A DNA stretch of 64,000 nucleotides from Panorpa germanica (GCA_963678705.1 OY783218.1:6830152-6894151); one strand, 5' to 3'; positions 40,127 to 51,847 are shown, numbered from the stretch's first letter. The notes: generated by a model from the letters alone, not told the origin. Numbers and translations are program-made.

Positions 40127-43100
40127 GCAGTTAAGTTAGTGATAGATTTAAATTCACAAAAGTGTGATATTGAACATAGTAAATATTTAATACTTGCATC
40201 AAATTTTAAACTCGGTTCTCGCTAGAATGATGAATAATGTTTTTGCATATTTAAATCATCTTCATATGTTCAGAATCCAAACAAACACATGAAATACATG
40301 TTTTTATCATCGACATTTTTATCTCGAGAATCAGTTCAATGGTATTCTCCTCAAATCTCCCCATTCAATAATTCGGCAAATCAGTAATCCAGCAAGGTCA
40401 CGGTCCCGTGATAACCGTGGTCCCGACAGTGCCGAACGACCGACGTTTACTGTATTTTGTGTTTCTAAACACAATCAAATATGAACTGTGAGCACCATGA
40501 CGTCATTGCTCATGTAGGAGTATTATAATTTCAATTTCATTAATGAATCTCTTCGGTTGTTATTTAATTACGACAAAACAGGCTTGTGAATCATGACTTA
40601 ATTTCTAATAAATCAAATTGGCTGTCAAACTTAAAAATATTATAGGAGATATTACAAGACCTATACGTAAATGAGGAAAATGTTGTCCTATTTGGAAGGT
40701 CGATAAAAATAGTTAAAATACATGCTGTCTCTAAATTTTAATGACCCAGCGTTCATAGTTTTCTTTTTAGAAATGATTAAAAATAGCCAATTTCCATATT
40801 TTTCCATAAGTTTTAGCTCAATTTCACCACATAACATAACTTTTAACTATGAAAAAATGGTGACATGGGTTTCAAAAACTATGTGTATATAAAAAAATAT
40901 TTTTTGAAACTATTAAATAAAAACTATCACAAAGATACCTATTTTCGAAAATAATTAAATAAAACCAGTAAAAAATGATAAATTTTTTTAAATATTTAAT
41001 TTGAATTGAATTAATATAAATTTGACACCAGTTGTAGGTAATATTTTAATTAATAAATTATTAAATAAAAATTCATTTTCTAAGGTGCAGTATTGATATT
41101 TATTTGTCCCTCATCTATTTTGAATTTCGTATTATCGAGATATAAGCTTTTTACATTGGCGGTAGGTCCACTAAATCCTTAACAAATAAGGTCGTCAGTT
41201 TTGTTTGCGTATAACGCCACATCCGATGATTTTCCATCTCTTTCATACAACAGAGATGGTATGTCATTTACTATTAACATCTGAGTCGTGCATCCCATGA
41301 AGTTTTATATTATGAATAACCATCTAAACTAGCTAACTTCAAGCTTAGTTAATCGTAAGAATATATTTCATAGACTAAATAGAAAAACAAGAAGACCTAA
41401 TTAGTCTAATCTAATTATTGTATTCTTCAACTATCGGATATGTCATTGGACATATACCGTAGAAGCCTATTACATTACATAAATATAGCGGAATGTTTTC
41501 ATAGACAGATTGCATTATTTCATTATTTAATTAAAAAATTAAAGAGATATATTATGATTGTCATAAGAAAAAAATAATCTGAAATACGTATTACTTCTGT
41601 GACGTCATATGCAGAGCTTGCACTAGCAACAAAACTGAAATTCAAATTAGTCAACTTGTGAATATTAAAACAGATAGCAACGTTAATCAACATTAATTAA
41701 CCAATATTGCAGTGAATTCATTTATTGTTAACGCATCAACATTTAATGAATAAAACTGCACCTCCACAGCGCAACAACTGTCAGACGCAAGTAACAGTTC
41801 ATCATCTCCTAGTAACCTTCCCACAATATCAAGCTCAACGAACCACACACAGCATCAACGGTGAACTAAAGGACATGTTTTTAGACAATTCAGGCGAACA
41901 TGATCTTGATGTTGAAATCGTCTCAAATTGTAAATAAATAAAAAAACCTATTATATTATAAAAATATTTATTTATTACACAAAAAACTATATATCAAATA
42001 CGTATGTAAACAGGGACTCCTGCAATTATTAGTTCGTTTGCTTTCACAAACTCCGATTAAACTCCGTTTAAATATTTTCTTTAATTTTATTCTTATCTTT
42101 CCGTTGGGCTTTGAAATAGACAAAAGAGTTATATTTAATAATACAAATATTTTTGTACTCTGTTTCTCCATATACTCGAAATACTTTTTAAATATTCATA
42201 TTGTCTGCACGTGTTCAAAATGAGCGTAAACACATAAAATATATATTTTTAATAGTTTGTTTATCTAGTGTGGTTTATCTTTGGTATTTTCGTTAATAAC
42301 TTGGTAAGGCCATGGCACATAACCTATCGAATTTATGATTCTGCTGACTGATAACTTTACACCCCATGTATATGTAGAATTGAGTTTTTAGGAATTCTTC
42401 GGAGTGTTAGAGCAATAGCGCTCTGACCGCCAGTCATTAATATGGGCTCATGCGCTTGGTCGCGAAATGTCATTGTCAAATATTATACTCATACTTCATA
42501 TGTAATGGCTCGTACATATTGATGCCACTTAAGGTAGTTGTATCGTGGAATGACTTTTCAAAGGATTTTAATAAAACTTCATTTAATTGCTCTTTAATTA
42601 ATTATAAGACATATTGACCTCAGGTCGATTAAAATTTACCACTCCATTATTGAGAAAAACGATATTAAAGTTTTGTTATTTTAACACAGGCTCTTATGGG
42701 AAATAGTAATTTCAATGTTATTTTTATCGAATAAAATAAAAACGATTCAAAGGAATTCAATAAAAATTTAATATATTATAGAAACAGTAGTTATTAATCA
42801 CATAAAAAAAATGGAAATTATTGTCCACGCCATTACAGAAATAAAATTTTGTAAACATTGAAAATTTTTATAAAATCAAGAAATGACTGTGTTGTGTATG
42901 TACGTGTAGATACTATTTACATGTAGTGAGAACAGTGAGACTGTACTTTCACAAAAGTTTTTAACGAGACTATTTGACACTAACGTTTCAGCTACATTAT
43001 AATTTTAGGTTGCTGAGTTATACTTTTGAGCATGACTATCACGATACAACTACCTTAAACAAGCGACATCCAACATTTGTTGGAAGAAGTTGTACAACAC

Positions 43101-43272
43101 GTCCCCACTGGCGTGAAATGTAATATCACGTATTACGGCATCTTTAATAATTCATAAGAAATCATCAACTAGTTTTATATGTTTAGAAAAAGAAGTCATA
43201 AAATTCAATGCGTTAGCTGCTTTCCATATAGGTGGTTACTTTGTGAACAGAGATAATATTTTATTTAATTAA
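40127..43272. other. Intergenic DNA between ankyrin genes 2 and 3
   Basis: No convincing gene. A diverged MITE-1-like trace (GGCTTGTGAATCATGACTTA near 40581) suggests an old copy. The open frame at 41725-41937 is described separately. Confidence 0.35.
41725..41937 (+). CDS. Possible small exon or gene relic, unrecognised
   Basis: A 70-codon frame ends ELKDMFLDNSGEHDLDVEIV and stops just before a poly(A)-signal-like AATAAATAAA. An overlapping frame behind a good acceptor (CTGCACCTCCACAG) reads serine-rich, LSDASNSSSSPSNLPTISSS. The two frames overlap as they would in a frameshifted relic of a serine-rich protein. I cannot identify it. Confidence 0.2.
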   Translation: MLTHQHLMNKTAPPQRNNCQTQVTVHHLLVTFPQYQAQRTTHSINGELKDMFLDNSGEHDLDVEIVSNCK

Positions 43273-43908
43273 TGGGCTCGTGTCCTCATTTTTTAGTGGT
43301 CGATTTTTCACTTGTTGATTGAAATTGATGTTAATAAATGTGTATTGGTGTGTCTATTTTATTAAATATCTAAATATTGACGGAGATATAGCAATTAAAA
43401 ATTTGAATTGTAGTTTTAGCGCTAGAAATGGTCGGCCATATTTGTATGACGTGAAATGCATTTTATACGTCAGTTATTTCTTGAGTAGGTCAGTGCTGTG
43501 GTAATGTTTTGTAGCTGTTGGTAGCCGAAATAATCAAGTCAAGTCAAAGAATAATAAGTTTTTATTTTATTTAACCCTGTTACGGCAGACATAATATTGG
43601 AATTTTATTGTTCCTTGAAATAGCTGTAAATAATATTTGATATTTTGATATATAAATACAAATAGCAGAGATTTATGAGCTGTAAGGTTGGTAACCTTAC
43701 ACAAGGATTGTGATATCACATGCATTTGGAATGTGTACAACGTTGAATCCCTTTAATAATTAAAGAGACAAAATGACTTTTTTAATTGTTAATATCTCTT
43801 AACATATAAGGAGTTATTAAAAATAATTGGACATTTGAGGTTGTAGTAACCAACTTTACCAATATATAGTACACTTTTATAGAAATTAAGACATAGGACA
43901 TAAGCCTA
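43273..43908 (+). mobile_element. MITE-1 copy upstream of ankyrin gene 3
   Basis: A 636-bp copy starting TGGGCTCGTGTCC and ending in a mutated GCCTA. The left flank is TTAA; the right flank is TTGT, so a TTAA duplication is only half preserved. Confidence 0.85.
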
Positions 43909-44639
43909 TTGTTTTTGGAAACTTGTCATGTCCGACGGCTCAATTTTATATACCATGTGCAATAATGAAGATGTTCTGTACGCAGTACCTGCTTGTATTA
44001 GAATAGCTATTAAGATTGTATTAGACACCTACTCGACACATTTGTTCGAGATCACAGAGTTTTAAAGAATAGCATAAGTAGAGTTTCTGAACGTTAAAAT
44101 TACAACACATTTAGTACACTCATGTCTAACTTATGAATGAAAATATATAAGAGTTGGATGTCGCATGTATAAAACGCACCAATGTGTACAAAACATATAA
44201 CTAGTCGTGTATCTCACTCACAATCACTGTATTAAAATAAGTGTGAGTGAAACACATAACACGTCACATGTTGATCTGGTCTGTTGCGTCATAACCCAAC
44301 TCAATCAATGACTGATATAATTTCAAGGTATTGTGCAATCTTTTATAATACTATATAAGTATAGGTGATATGTAAACAAAGTCGTAAAAATATATATTAG
44401 TATTCATCTGACGGTAGGACTAGACGTCAGGATATTTACGCTTTTTATGTTTCATTTTTACTACCGACGGGCCCCGGTTTTTTGTGTGTGCCGAATCTTA
44501 AATATAATTACGTCAAGTTATTGGTATGTATTTTTAGCTAGTATAATAAATGAATCATAATATAATTTCACTTAACCACTTAACATAAAAAATGATCCTA
44601 TATTATAATGTTCCAACTTTATGTTTATTTTCTTATATG

Positions 44640-45120
44640 TTTGGTTCGAATTTTGTATGGTAGCTCGACCCCTGAATTTCCTGGGAACCTGTCATTTTGG
44701 CAAAACAAAAAAAAAGTTTTTACTTTTTGCTCTGTAACTTTTAATTCATAAAAGATAGAAAGTTGAAATTTTGCACGTGTATTACGGTTTTCAATGCTAA
44801 GATTTTTTGAAAATTAGAAATTAAAAAATGGGCGTTGAAAAAATTAGGGGGCGCGGTATGAAACTTTGGAGGAAACTCAAATTTTGAAATACATAATAAT
44901 GAAATATGTTATTAAAAAAAAATTCCAAATTTTGAAAAAAAGTTGGTCAAATAATGAACAAATATATTTTTTTAGTCAGTTTATATGAAAAATTATTTGT
45001 TGTTATATGTAAAATAAATATGGAATGAGTTTAATATTGAAATTTAAAAATGAAATTAAAATTTGAAATGACATTCAATTCACACACAAAAGACAGTCGT
45101 TGCTTGCGACGGGGGTAAAC
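44640..45120 (-). mobile_element. Degenerate retroelement-like repeat
   Basis: On the minus strand it begins ACTAGAGTTTACCCCCGTCG, similar in layout to the ACTAGCTGTCCCGG start at 29272. It runs through A/T-rich sequence with AAAATTTCAACTTTCTATC. Arrangement and wording resemble common arthropod RTE- or SINE-type tails. No coding capacity. Classification is tentative. Confidence 0.35.
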
Positions 45121-45180
45121 TCTAGTAATAATAAATTTTTATTAAATACAATAAACTTCCTTAAACTGTTACTGCGTAAT

Positions 45181-45335
45181 TTTGGGGCGCTGTGTCTTCG
45201 GGTTCGATCTCCGGACCTGATATATATTCTGGGTTTGGTTATTATCAACTTATATTGATTTTAAATATACATAATCGTACACTTATTAGGCAGCGGTGTA
45301 GTTTACATATATAGGGCTTCTGAAAACACGGGGTT
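45181..45335 (+). mobile_element. tRNA-derived SINE, second copy
   Basis: Contains GGGTTCGATCTCCGGACC (B-box-like), TTCTGGGTTTGGTTATTATC and a GGCAGCGGTGTAGTTTACAT segment, in the same order as the minus-strand copy at 25836-26049. Confidence 0.6.
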
Positions 45336-45900
45336 TTAATACACGCATGCAAAAATTTGCAGACACCGAGAATGTTGTAAATAGTTACTTAAATTACTTT
45401 TATCGTGTTTGTTCTTTATTTTTATTGGTCTCGTATCTGGTAGTCGTCGTATATTACTTTATGCTAATCCTTTATTACATTTTATGATTTATTTGTTTAG
45501 TAACGATACTATCATATTAAATATATATATATATATATATATATATAGGTATATAAATATATATTTAAGAAATATTTTAAATTTCTGGGCTGTGTAATTC
45601 GGGCGACGTGCATTGGATTTTATTTAATTTTGCATTTACGCTTCGGATCCGTCAGGTTTTCTACCTGGTTCCCGGGTTCGGTTTTGTTGCCAATACCCGA
45701 CGGATTCGGGTCCGGGTCGGGTTGAGTCCTAGCCACGACGCCACACACACTGGTTTTTTTTTAAATTTAATATATTTAACGTCGTTCTATTCTGAGTCGT
45801 TTAATACTGAGTCCTATCACTCCCGACCTCGTACTATGCTGGCAATTTTAATAATGACAAAATATTAAAATACTTGTAAAAATTCTGTTTCAGATAAAAT

Positions 45901-48435
45901 ATGGATATTTCTAATTCATTCAAGCAACAAAACTCGGAGTTATGTCTGCAAGAAGCTATTCAAAATGAAAATATAGAAGAACTTCGAAAACTAATTCAAA
46001 ATGGTGCAAGTGTTTTCAAAATGGATTCCGAAAACAACTGTGCTTTAGCTATAGCGCTTGAAACTAACAAAGAAATGTTTGTGCAAGAATTAGTGACACA
46101 TTACGAAGTACCTCTCTTACTTCTAGATAAGCAATATGATAATCCAATATACACTGTTTTAAATGATAAAGATATTGAATTAATTTCCACTTGGTGTACA
46201 CTTGATAATATTGGTACACCTGTAAAAATATATTTTAAAAAATGGCGCGAACTTAAAACATATTATGTTACAAACAGAGATCACTTAAATATTTTAAATA
46301 AATTATATAAAAATGGTTTAGTAGATTTAAATTTAAGAACTAAAACTAATGACTCTTTGTTAGATATTGCAGTTACATCAAGTAATGTAAAAAATGTGAC
46401 GAATTTATTGAAATTAAAAGTTAAAAATAATATTAATTCTGAAAATCGAATAAATGCTTTCAGAAAAGCTATTGAAAAAGCTCCTTTGGATGTTATTAAA
46501 GAGCTTTTGAAGTACAATTCGTTTAATGAGTTATGTCAGGAAGGTAATAGAGAATTATTGCATATTGCAGCTGCTAGAGGTGATGTTGATATTTTCACTT
46601 TCATTTTCGAACAATTAGTCGAGGATGACCAAAATAAAACCCAAGTAGTTAAGAAATTGTTGGAGCATCAAAGCGTGAAAGATGGTACAACAATTCTTCA
46701 AAAATTAATACTTTCCAATTGCTTTCAGTTAGTAATTGATCTTTTGAAATACAAACCAAATTTGGAGATGCTAGTCAATGATAACCATACGCACCGAGAT
46801 TCTTTGTTAAATTTAGCGATTTCTGAAAATAGTTTAGACTTAGTTAAATACTTAATCGGTGAAGGGGCAAATGTTTTAAAATTTTCGAATAAACTTGGCG
46901 AAATTCGTAATGAAACGAATGCATTAATGAATGCTGCTTGCTATGGTACCCCTGAAATATTCAAAGAAGTTGTAAAAGCTTGCCCAGTCGATATTTTTCA
47001 AAATGGGACGTACGGTTCCGGTCAAGCGTTACTTGATTGTATAGAAAATCAACCAATAGATTGTATAAAACTTTTATTAAATTTGGGAGTGAATAAAAAA
47101 ACTGTCATAAACACCCATAATGTTTTTTCACAAGCCGTGTGGACCAATAGTGTCAAAAAAATGAAATTTATAGTTGATCAATTCGATAGATACAAATTTT
47201 TAAATAAACAAAATGGTTTTGGTGATTCTGCTTTAACAATTCACGTAAAAAATCAAGTAGATGTCGTTGATTACTTTTTAAGGCTTGGTGGTAAACTAAA
47301 TCTAATTAACCGGAAGGGGATGTCGCCGCTACATTACGCTTGTTTGAGCGGTAATTATGAAGTTGTAAAGATGTTGCTAGTAAATGGAGCTGACACAGAG
47401 CAAGTAAATAACAAAGGTAACATACCAGTACAATCAGCTGCTAAATCAAGAAGTGTGGAGACTTTTAAACTGCTTTTTAATTCAAACTCTCACCTAGAAA
47501 TTCGTAATTTCAAAGGTAACACTTTATTAATGACAGCAACTAAATCTAATAGTTACTTCATTGTTAAGGAATTAATAGATGCAGGTGCTGACGTTAATGA
47601 TGTTAACTTCAATAATAATACAGCCTTGCATTTTGCTGAGGATTTAGATATAATAAATATATTAATACAAAATGGTGCAAACAAAATGGCTGTCAATAAT
47701 GAACGTAATACGCCATATTTAACAATGGCCGTTAAAATTGAGAATGATATGGAAACGAAAAAATACACCACAAACCGTGAAATTAGTATTAAAAATCATT
47801 TAAGTTTTGACATCGATTATTCGAAAGTTAATTACGCAAAGCAAAATCTTTTGCATTATATATTACAAGATGTTGATAATTGTTATGAAACATATCCAGC
47901 AATTTTTAAAGAGAAAAAATTTGAATCACTCTTTGAATATGCTGGATGTGATTGCAGGGGTCGAACTATATTTCTGCTGGCTTGTAATGTTAAAAACGCC
48001 CCCGTTGAATTATTTGAGAAAATTATTAGTTGTAGTAATCCTGATTTGAATAGTAAATCTTATGATGGTACGGGCGCGATTCAGACGTTGATGGAACGTG
48101 GTAATATTACAGCATTGGAATATATTTTGAAAAAAGGCGCGAATGTAGATATACTGACGAATGTAAACTGCGAAACGCCTTTAATTTCAGCAGCATCAAA
48201 AAGTGTTGAGATAGTAGAATTGTTGCTGAAATATGGAGCAGACGTTAATAAGCAGGATGCGTTAGGCAGTACGCCTATGCATAAAGCTGTTCAGCAGGAT
48301 TGCATTCACATAGCAAGGATGCTGGTAGCAGCAGGAGCTGACCTAAAGATTAAGGATTTCAACGACAAAATTGCTTTAGATTATGATGAGAATGGATATA
48401 TGAAGGAATTCTTTAAACCATTTTACTGTTTTTAA
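45901..48435 (+). CDS. Large ankyrin-repeat protein, paralogue 3
   Basis: An 844-aa single-exon frame. The first repeat is LQEAIQNENIEELRKLIQNG, followed by KMDSENNCALAIAL, aligned with paralogues 1 and 2. Strong repeats include GMSPLHYACLSGNYEVVKMLL, GNIPVQSAAKSRSVETFKLLF, NTALHFAEDLDIINILIQNG and GSTPMHKAVQQDCIHIARML. From about residue 650 (nt 47842) onward the DNA is some 95% identical by eye to ankyrin gene 1, while upstream parts are far more diverged. An acceptor, TTCTGTTTCAG, sits 6 bp before the start codon, so an untranslated 5' exon is likely. AATAAA follows at 48470. No other domain or targeting signal; role unknown. Confidence 0.92.
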   Translation: MDISNSFKQQNSELCLQEAIQNENIEELRKLIQNGASVFKMDSENNCALAIALETNKEMFVQELVTHYEVPLLLLDKQYDNPIYTVLNDKDIELISTWCTLDNIGTPVKIYFKKWRELKTYYVTNRDHLNILNKLYKNGLVDLNLRTKTNDSLLDIAVTSSNVKNVTNLLKLKVKNNINSENRINAFRKAIEKAPLDVIKELLKYNSFNELCQEGNRELLHIAAARGDVDIFTFIFEQLVEDDQNKTQVVKKLLEHQSVKDGTTILQKLILSNCFQLVIDLLKYKPNLEMLVNDNHTHRDSLLNLAISENSLDLVKYLIGEGANVLKFSNKLGEIRNETNALMNAACYGTPEIFKEVVKACPVDIFQNGTYGSGQALLDCIENQPIDCIKLLLNLGVNKKTVINTHNVFSQAVWTNSVKKMKFIVDQFDRYKFLNKQNGFGDSALTIHVKNQVDVVDYFLRLGGKLNLINRKGMSPLHYACLSGNYEVVKMLLVNGADTEQVNNKGNIPVQSAAKSRSVETFKLLFNSNSHLEIRNFKGNTLLMTATKSNSYFIVKELIDAGADVNDVNFNNNTALHFAEDLDIINILIQNGANKMAVNNERNTPYLTMAVKIENDMETKKYTTNREISIKNHLSFDIDYSKVNYAKQNLLHYILQDVDNCYETYPAIFKEKKFESLFEYAGCDCRGRTIFLLACNVKNAPVELFEKIISCSNPDLNSKSYDGTGAIQTLMERGNITALEYILKKGANVDILTNVNCETPLISAASKSVEIVELLLKYGADVNKQDALGSTPMHKAVQQDCIHIARMLVAAGADLKIKDFNDKIALDYDENGYMKEFFKPFYCF

Positions 48436-48469
48436 ATGATGTAACATATTTTAACGCTTAAAATTTGGT

Positions 48470-48475
48470 AATAAA
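48470..48475 (+). terminator. Poly(A) signal, ankyrin gene 3
   Basis: AATAAA 35 bp past the stop codon of ankyrin paralogue 3. Confidence 0.5.
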
Positions 48476-49045
48476 ATATGTACATAAATATAAATAATTG
48501 TTTTCTTACATTTTCTTGCAAAGCCGGTTTTTAGAAACATTCCATGTTATTTATTAACATTTACAAATATAGGATCATAAATTATTTAGGCGTAGATCAC
48601 CGAGAAAGAATTCCACGCGGAAAAATCGCGAATTCTGTAACACATGGAATCTTATAAACATACACTCACTCCAGTTTCAATTAATTAAACCCGACCCTAT
48701 ATAGGTTCCAATAATTCGACTGGTACGTAAAAAATATTAAAGAAAATGAAAAAGAAATTGTTGTTAAAAATTAATTTTTTTTGTACAGAGGGGCGATTTT
48801 TATATTTTGTCTATGCCCCGCTAAAGGCTTATGCTAACCATATTATATTTCCATAATAACTATAAAATAAATACTATAAAATTAATGTAAAGTTTAAAAA
48901 AATCTTTCATTTGTTTGTAACAAAGAAACAGATGAAGGTTTTTTTTATTAAAAGTTTATTTTATAATTATCTTTAATATTTAAGTTTATGGTTTCTAAAA
49001 AATGGTAAAGTTCTTTTATTGCTCTACTAAATATATGAAACAATC
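48476..49045. other. Spacer before the ODF2-like gene
   Basis: AT-rich, no coding signal or bounded repeat seen. It probably contains the promoter and 5' UTR of the ODF2-like gene. Confidence 0.35.
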
Positions 49046-51847
49046 ATGAGTAATCAAAAATCTGGAGCTACAGTAATATCAACAGCTGAAAAATCACAAA
49101 GTTTAGGATCAATAAAAAAGAAAATTTATGAAAGTAGAATACCTTCTATAGTATCCGCAAAACCATCCAGCTTGACGCAAGTTAGGCTTAGACCGGTTTA
49201 CAAGAAATCTCTTATCAAATTATTTCCTGAAGAAAATCCTGGTGATACTGTATTTTCTAAAGTAGAGTCTATAGTAAAATTACCAAATAATAGTGGGGAT
49301 GCCATGCCAGTAAATGATGATGTCATCAAGGAATTTGATAGAGAAGAGAAACCAGAGGTAAAAGGAGAAGAGGCAAAGGAAAATTGTATCGAAATCAAAA
49401 TAGAAGAAGAAAATTTGTTATTAAATGTCGAAGAATCGGAGAATATTATTAATTTAGGAGAGGTTCCATCAGACGATGAGGAAGAGCGTCAGCAGTCAGT
49501 GAGCATTGATTCTTCTGAATCAGCGCTTGGAGATGAAGATGTTGATTTGGAAAACAGCCCACAGGACGCTCAAGACACTGTGAGGACGACATACGAAGAT
49601 ATAATAGCTTTGTTTGAATCCAAAAATGACGCTAGTAAGTCTGCAAGACCGAAAGAGATGTTTTGTCCAGTTAAGCTTAATTCATCAAGATCCACTCATC
49701 CGAATCAATGTGAGGTAGCTATACCCATGAAAGCAGTATCCTCAATTCGTAGCATTGGTAAAAACAGCACCAACTCGAAAGAATCAGATATTTTAGCAGA
49801 CCTACAGAAAGCTGATCAACAGGCTACCAGTACTGTGAAAACTGTGGAAGAATTAAAACGCCGTCTTGGTGAGCTACAAGGTAAGGATAAAATGTCCGAT
49901 GAAGATAACAATGAACTACAAGAAATAAATAATCAGATGAAAGCAGAATTAGGGCAATTAGAAGATATAACAAAAAGGGTTCAGAAATTAGTTGGCTTGG
50001 AAGAAATGAGTCAAGCAGAATTTAAAGATATTAAGTTTTTAAGTCCACCATTTGTACCTTCAGATAGTGAATCATATGTATCAACTTCAGCTTCATCAAA
50101 AGTAAACTCGTTTATTGAAAGTAATTTTAATTCTAAAATAAGTTCCAGCAATGAAACAACCAGTGAAGTAACTTCAGTCAGCTCGCGGGATAATGTAAGA
50201 TCAGAAAATGTTCATAAGGAGGTGTTTACTATGCCCGATCCAAACATCCCAGTGATAACAAGACAGCTAAGAGAGAGCTATAACATGCAAGAGAAGTTAG
50301 CTGCCGATAATGTTGATCTCGAAGGTGAGAAATACAAACTGCAAGAAGAATTATTGAAGAAAGATCAAGCTTGCGATATCCTACAAAACAAACTAACTGC
50401 TTTAGAAAATGAAATGCGTTTGGTAAGTAAAGAGAATGTAAGTCTATCTGAAAGGTTATCAAAGTTTACAAGTCAGGATGAAGATCCTAGTTCTTCGATG
50501 GATGTTTGTGATGGGGCTTGTATATCAAAAATAGAATGCGAGTTGCTAATGTATAAAAACAATACTTCGTTGTTGGAAGAACAGCTCCTTGTTATGAAGA
50601 ACGAAATAAATTGTTTGCAGATTGAGTTATCACAAGTTCATAAGGAGCGGCATCAGTTAGATAATATAATGAAATGCCATTGCTCGTCTTCAGATCAGTC
50701 AAATAGCAATGAGCTTGTTCAACTGCGAGATAAATACAAGCAGCTTAAAGCTGATTATTTGGTTAAGGAAGAAGAAGCAGAGCAATACTGTGATGATATA
50801 CAGAAATTAACCTCTGCCTTGAATCAAGAGAGAAAGTTATATTTTCAAGAATTTGATAGCATAAGAGAACTCGAAGTTAACGTGCAATGTCAATGTAATT
50901 CACACTACAGCCGAACGGTTTCAGATCTTGAACACGAGCTAAATGCTGTGAAAGAATCGCTGTCAGAATGCCAAGACGAACTAGAGCAACAAGTAATAGT
51001 AAATGACAGCCAGAAAGTCAAATTTGAAGAGTATAGGAACAAGTATTTAGCAAGTCAACACATTGTAGAAGAACAACGAAAAGAGATCGATGCTGTGCGT
51101 TTAGAAAACGCAAAGATAACTGAAAGAATTAACATAGAAGTTCAAAGAGCGCGTAATTCTTTTAATGATAAATTGAAAAATTTAACACAATTGCCTTTTA
51201 TATTAGAAGATATGCAGCACAAGCTTGAGGAAGCTATTCAAGCTAGAGAATCAGCTGAGAAACTGGCAGAAACAATTGCAATTGAGTTTAACGACTTTAA
51301 AGAAAAGACAAAAATGTTTGGCAAAGACTTGGAAGATATTTCAAAATTTCATCAGGAAACTGTAATGAATAATCTGACAAATAAAGCTATTGTAAAGGAA
51401 TATTCATATTTGAAACAAGAAAATGACCTTCTACGCAATGCTGCTGATATAACTGCTCAAAAAGAAAAAAGACTGGAAACAAAAATACAAGAAACAATGC
51501 ATTTAGCAAGACAGTTAGAAAGTGTTTTAGAAAAATCATCTACACAAGTTTCACAAGTAAAAGAAAGAAACGATCTTGCAAGAAAAAAATTGCAATCACA
51601 AATAACTGAACTAGAATTGAACTTGGCTCAAACTCGCACAGCAGCTGCAAGTGCTCAAAATGAAAGTGATGAAATAAGACATCGTATGCAGTCGCAAATA
51701 AATCTTCTCAATCATAATTTTGAAGATGCAAAAATGCGAATACAACGTTTACAAGAGCATGTTACGTTTTTAAAAAAATCTATTTTTATAAATCGAAATT
51801 CAAGTAATCTTAATAACAACGATGACAGTTATATAAGTAACGTTTAG
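49046..51847 (+). CDS. ODF2: ODF2/cenexin-like centriolar coiled-coil protein
   Basis: A 933-aa frame without introns. Residues 1-260 or so are charged and low-complexity. From about 270 to the end nearly everything is heptad-rich coiled coil (KYKLQEELLKKDQACDILQN, ERINIEVQRARNSF). The C-terminal third matches human ODF2: a QLPFIL motif in the same setting as its QLPDIL, LARQLES followed by a QVKE segment, and the closing VTFLKKS, comparable to its YVQFLKSSY. ODF2/cenexin is a sperm-tail outer dense fibre protein and the maternal-centriole appendage scaffold needed for cilium assembly. The length is near that of human ODF2 (about 800 aa). The absence of introns is unusual for this gene, but the frame is intact, so it is not a dead retrocopy. 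Confidence 0.82.
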   Translation: MSNQKSGATVISTAEKSQSLGSIKKKIYESRIPSIVSAKPSSLTQVRLRPVYKKSLIKLFPEENPGDTVFSKVESIVKLPNNSGDAMPVNDDVIKEFDREEKPEVKGEEAKENCIEIKIEEENLLLNVEESENIINLGEVPSDDEEERQQSVSIDSSESALGDEDVDLENSPQDAQDTVRTTYEDIIALFESKNDASKSARPKEMFCPVKLNSSRSTHPNQCEVAIPMKAVSSIRSIGKNSTNSKESDILADLQKADQQATSTVKTVEELKRRLGELQGKDKMSDEDNNELQEINNQMKAELGQLEDITKRVQKLVGLEEMSQAEFKDIKFLSPPFVPSDSESYVSTSASSKVNSFIESNFNSKISSSNETTSEVTSVSSRDNVRSENVHKEVFTMPDPNIPVITRQLRESYNMQEKLAADNVDLEGEKYKLQEELLKKDQACDILQNKLTALENEMRLVSKENVSLSERLSKFTSQDEDPSSSMDVCDGACISKIECELLMYKNNTSLLEEQLLVMKNEINCLQIELSQVHKERHQLDNIMKCHCSSSDQSNSNELVQLRDKYKQLKADYLVKEEEAEQYCDDIQKLTSALNQERKLYFQEFDSIRELEVNVQCQCNSHYSRTVSDLEHELNAVKESLSECQDELEQQVIVNDSQKVKFEEYRNKYLASQHIVEEQRKEIDAVRLENAKITERINIEVQRARNSFNDKLKNLTQLPFILEDMQHKLEEAIQARESAEKLAETIAIEFNDFKEKTKMFGKDLEDISKFHQETVMNNLTNKAIVKEYSYLKQENDLLRNAADITAQKEKRLETKIQETMHLARQLESVLEKSSTQVSQVKERNDLARKKLQSQITELELNLAQTRTAAASAQNESDEIRHRMQSQINLLNHNFEDAKMRIQRLQEHVTFLKKSIFINRNSSNLNNNDDSYISNV

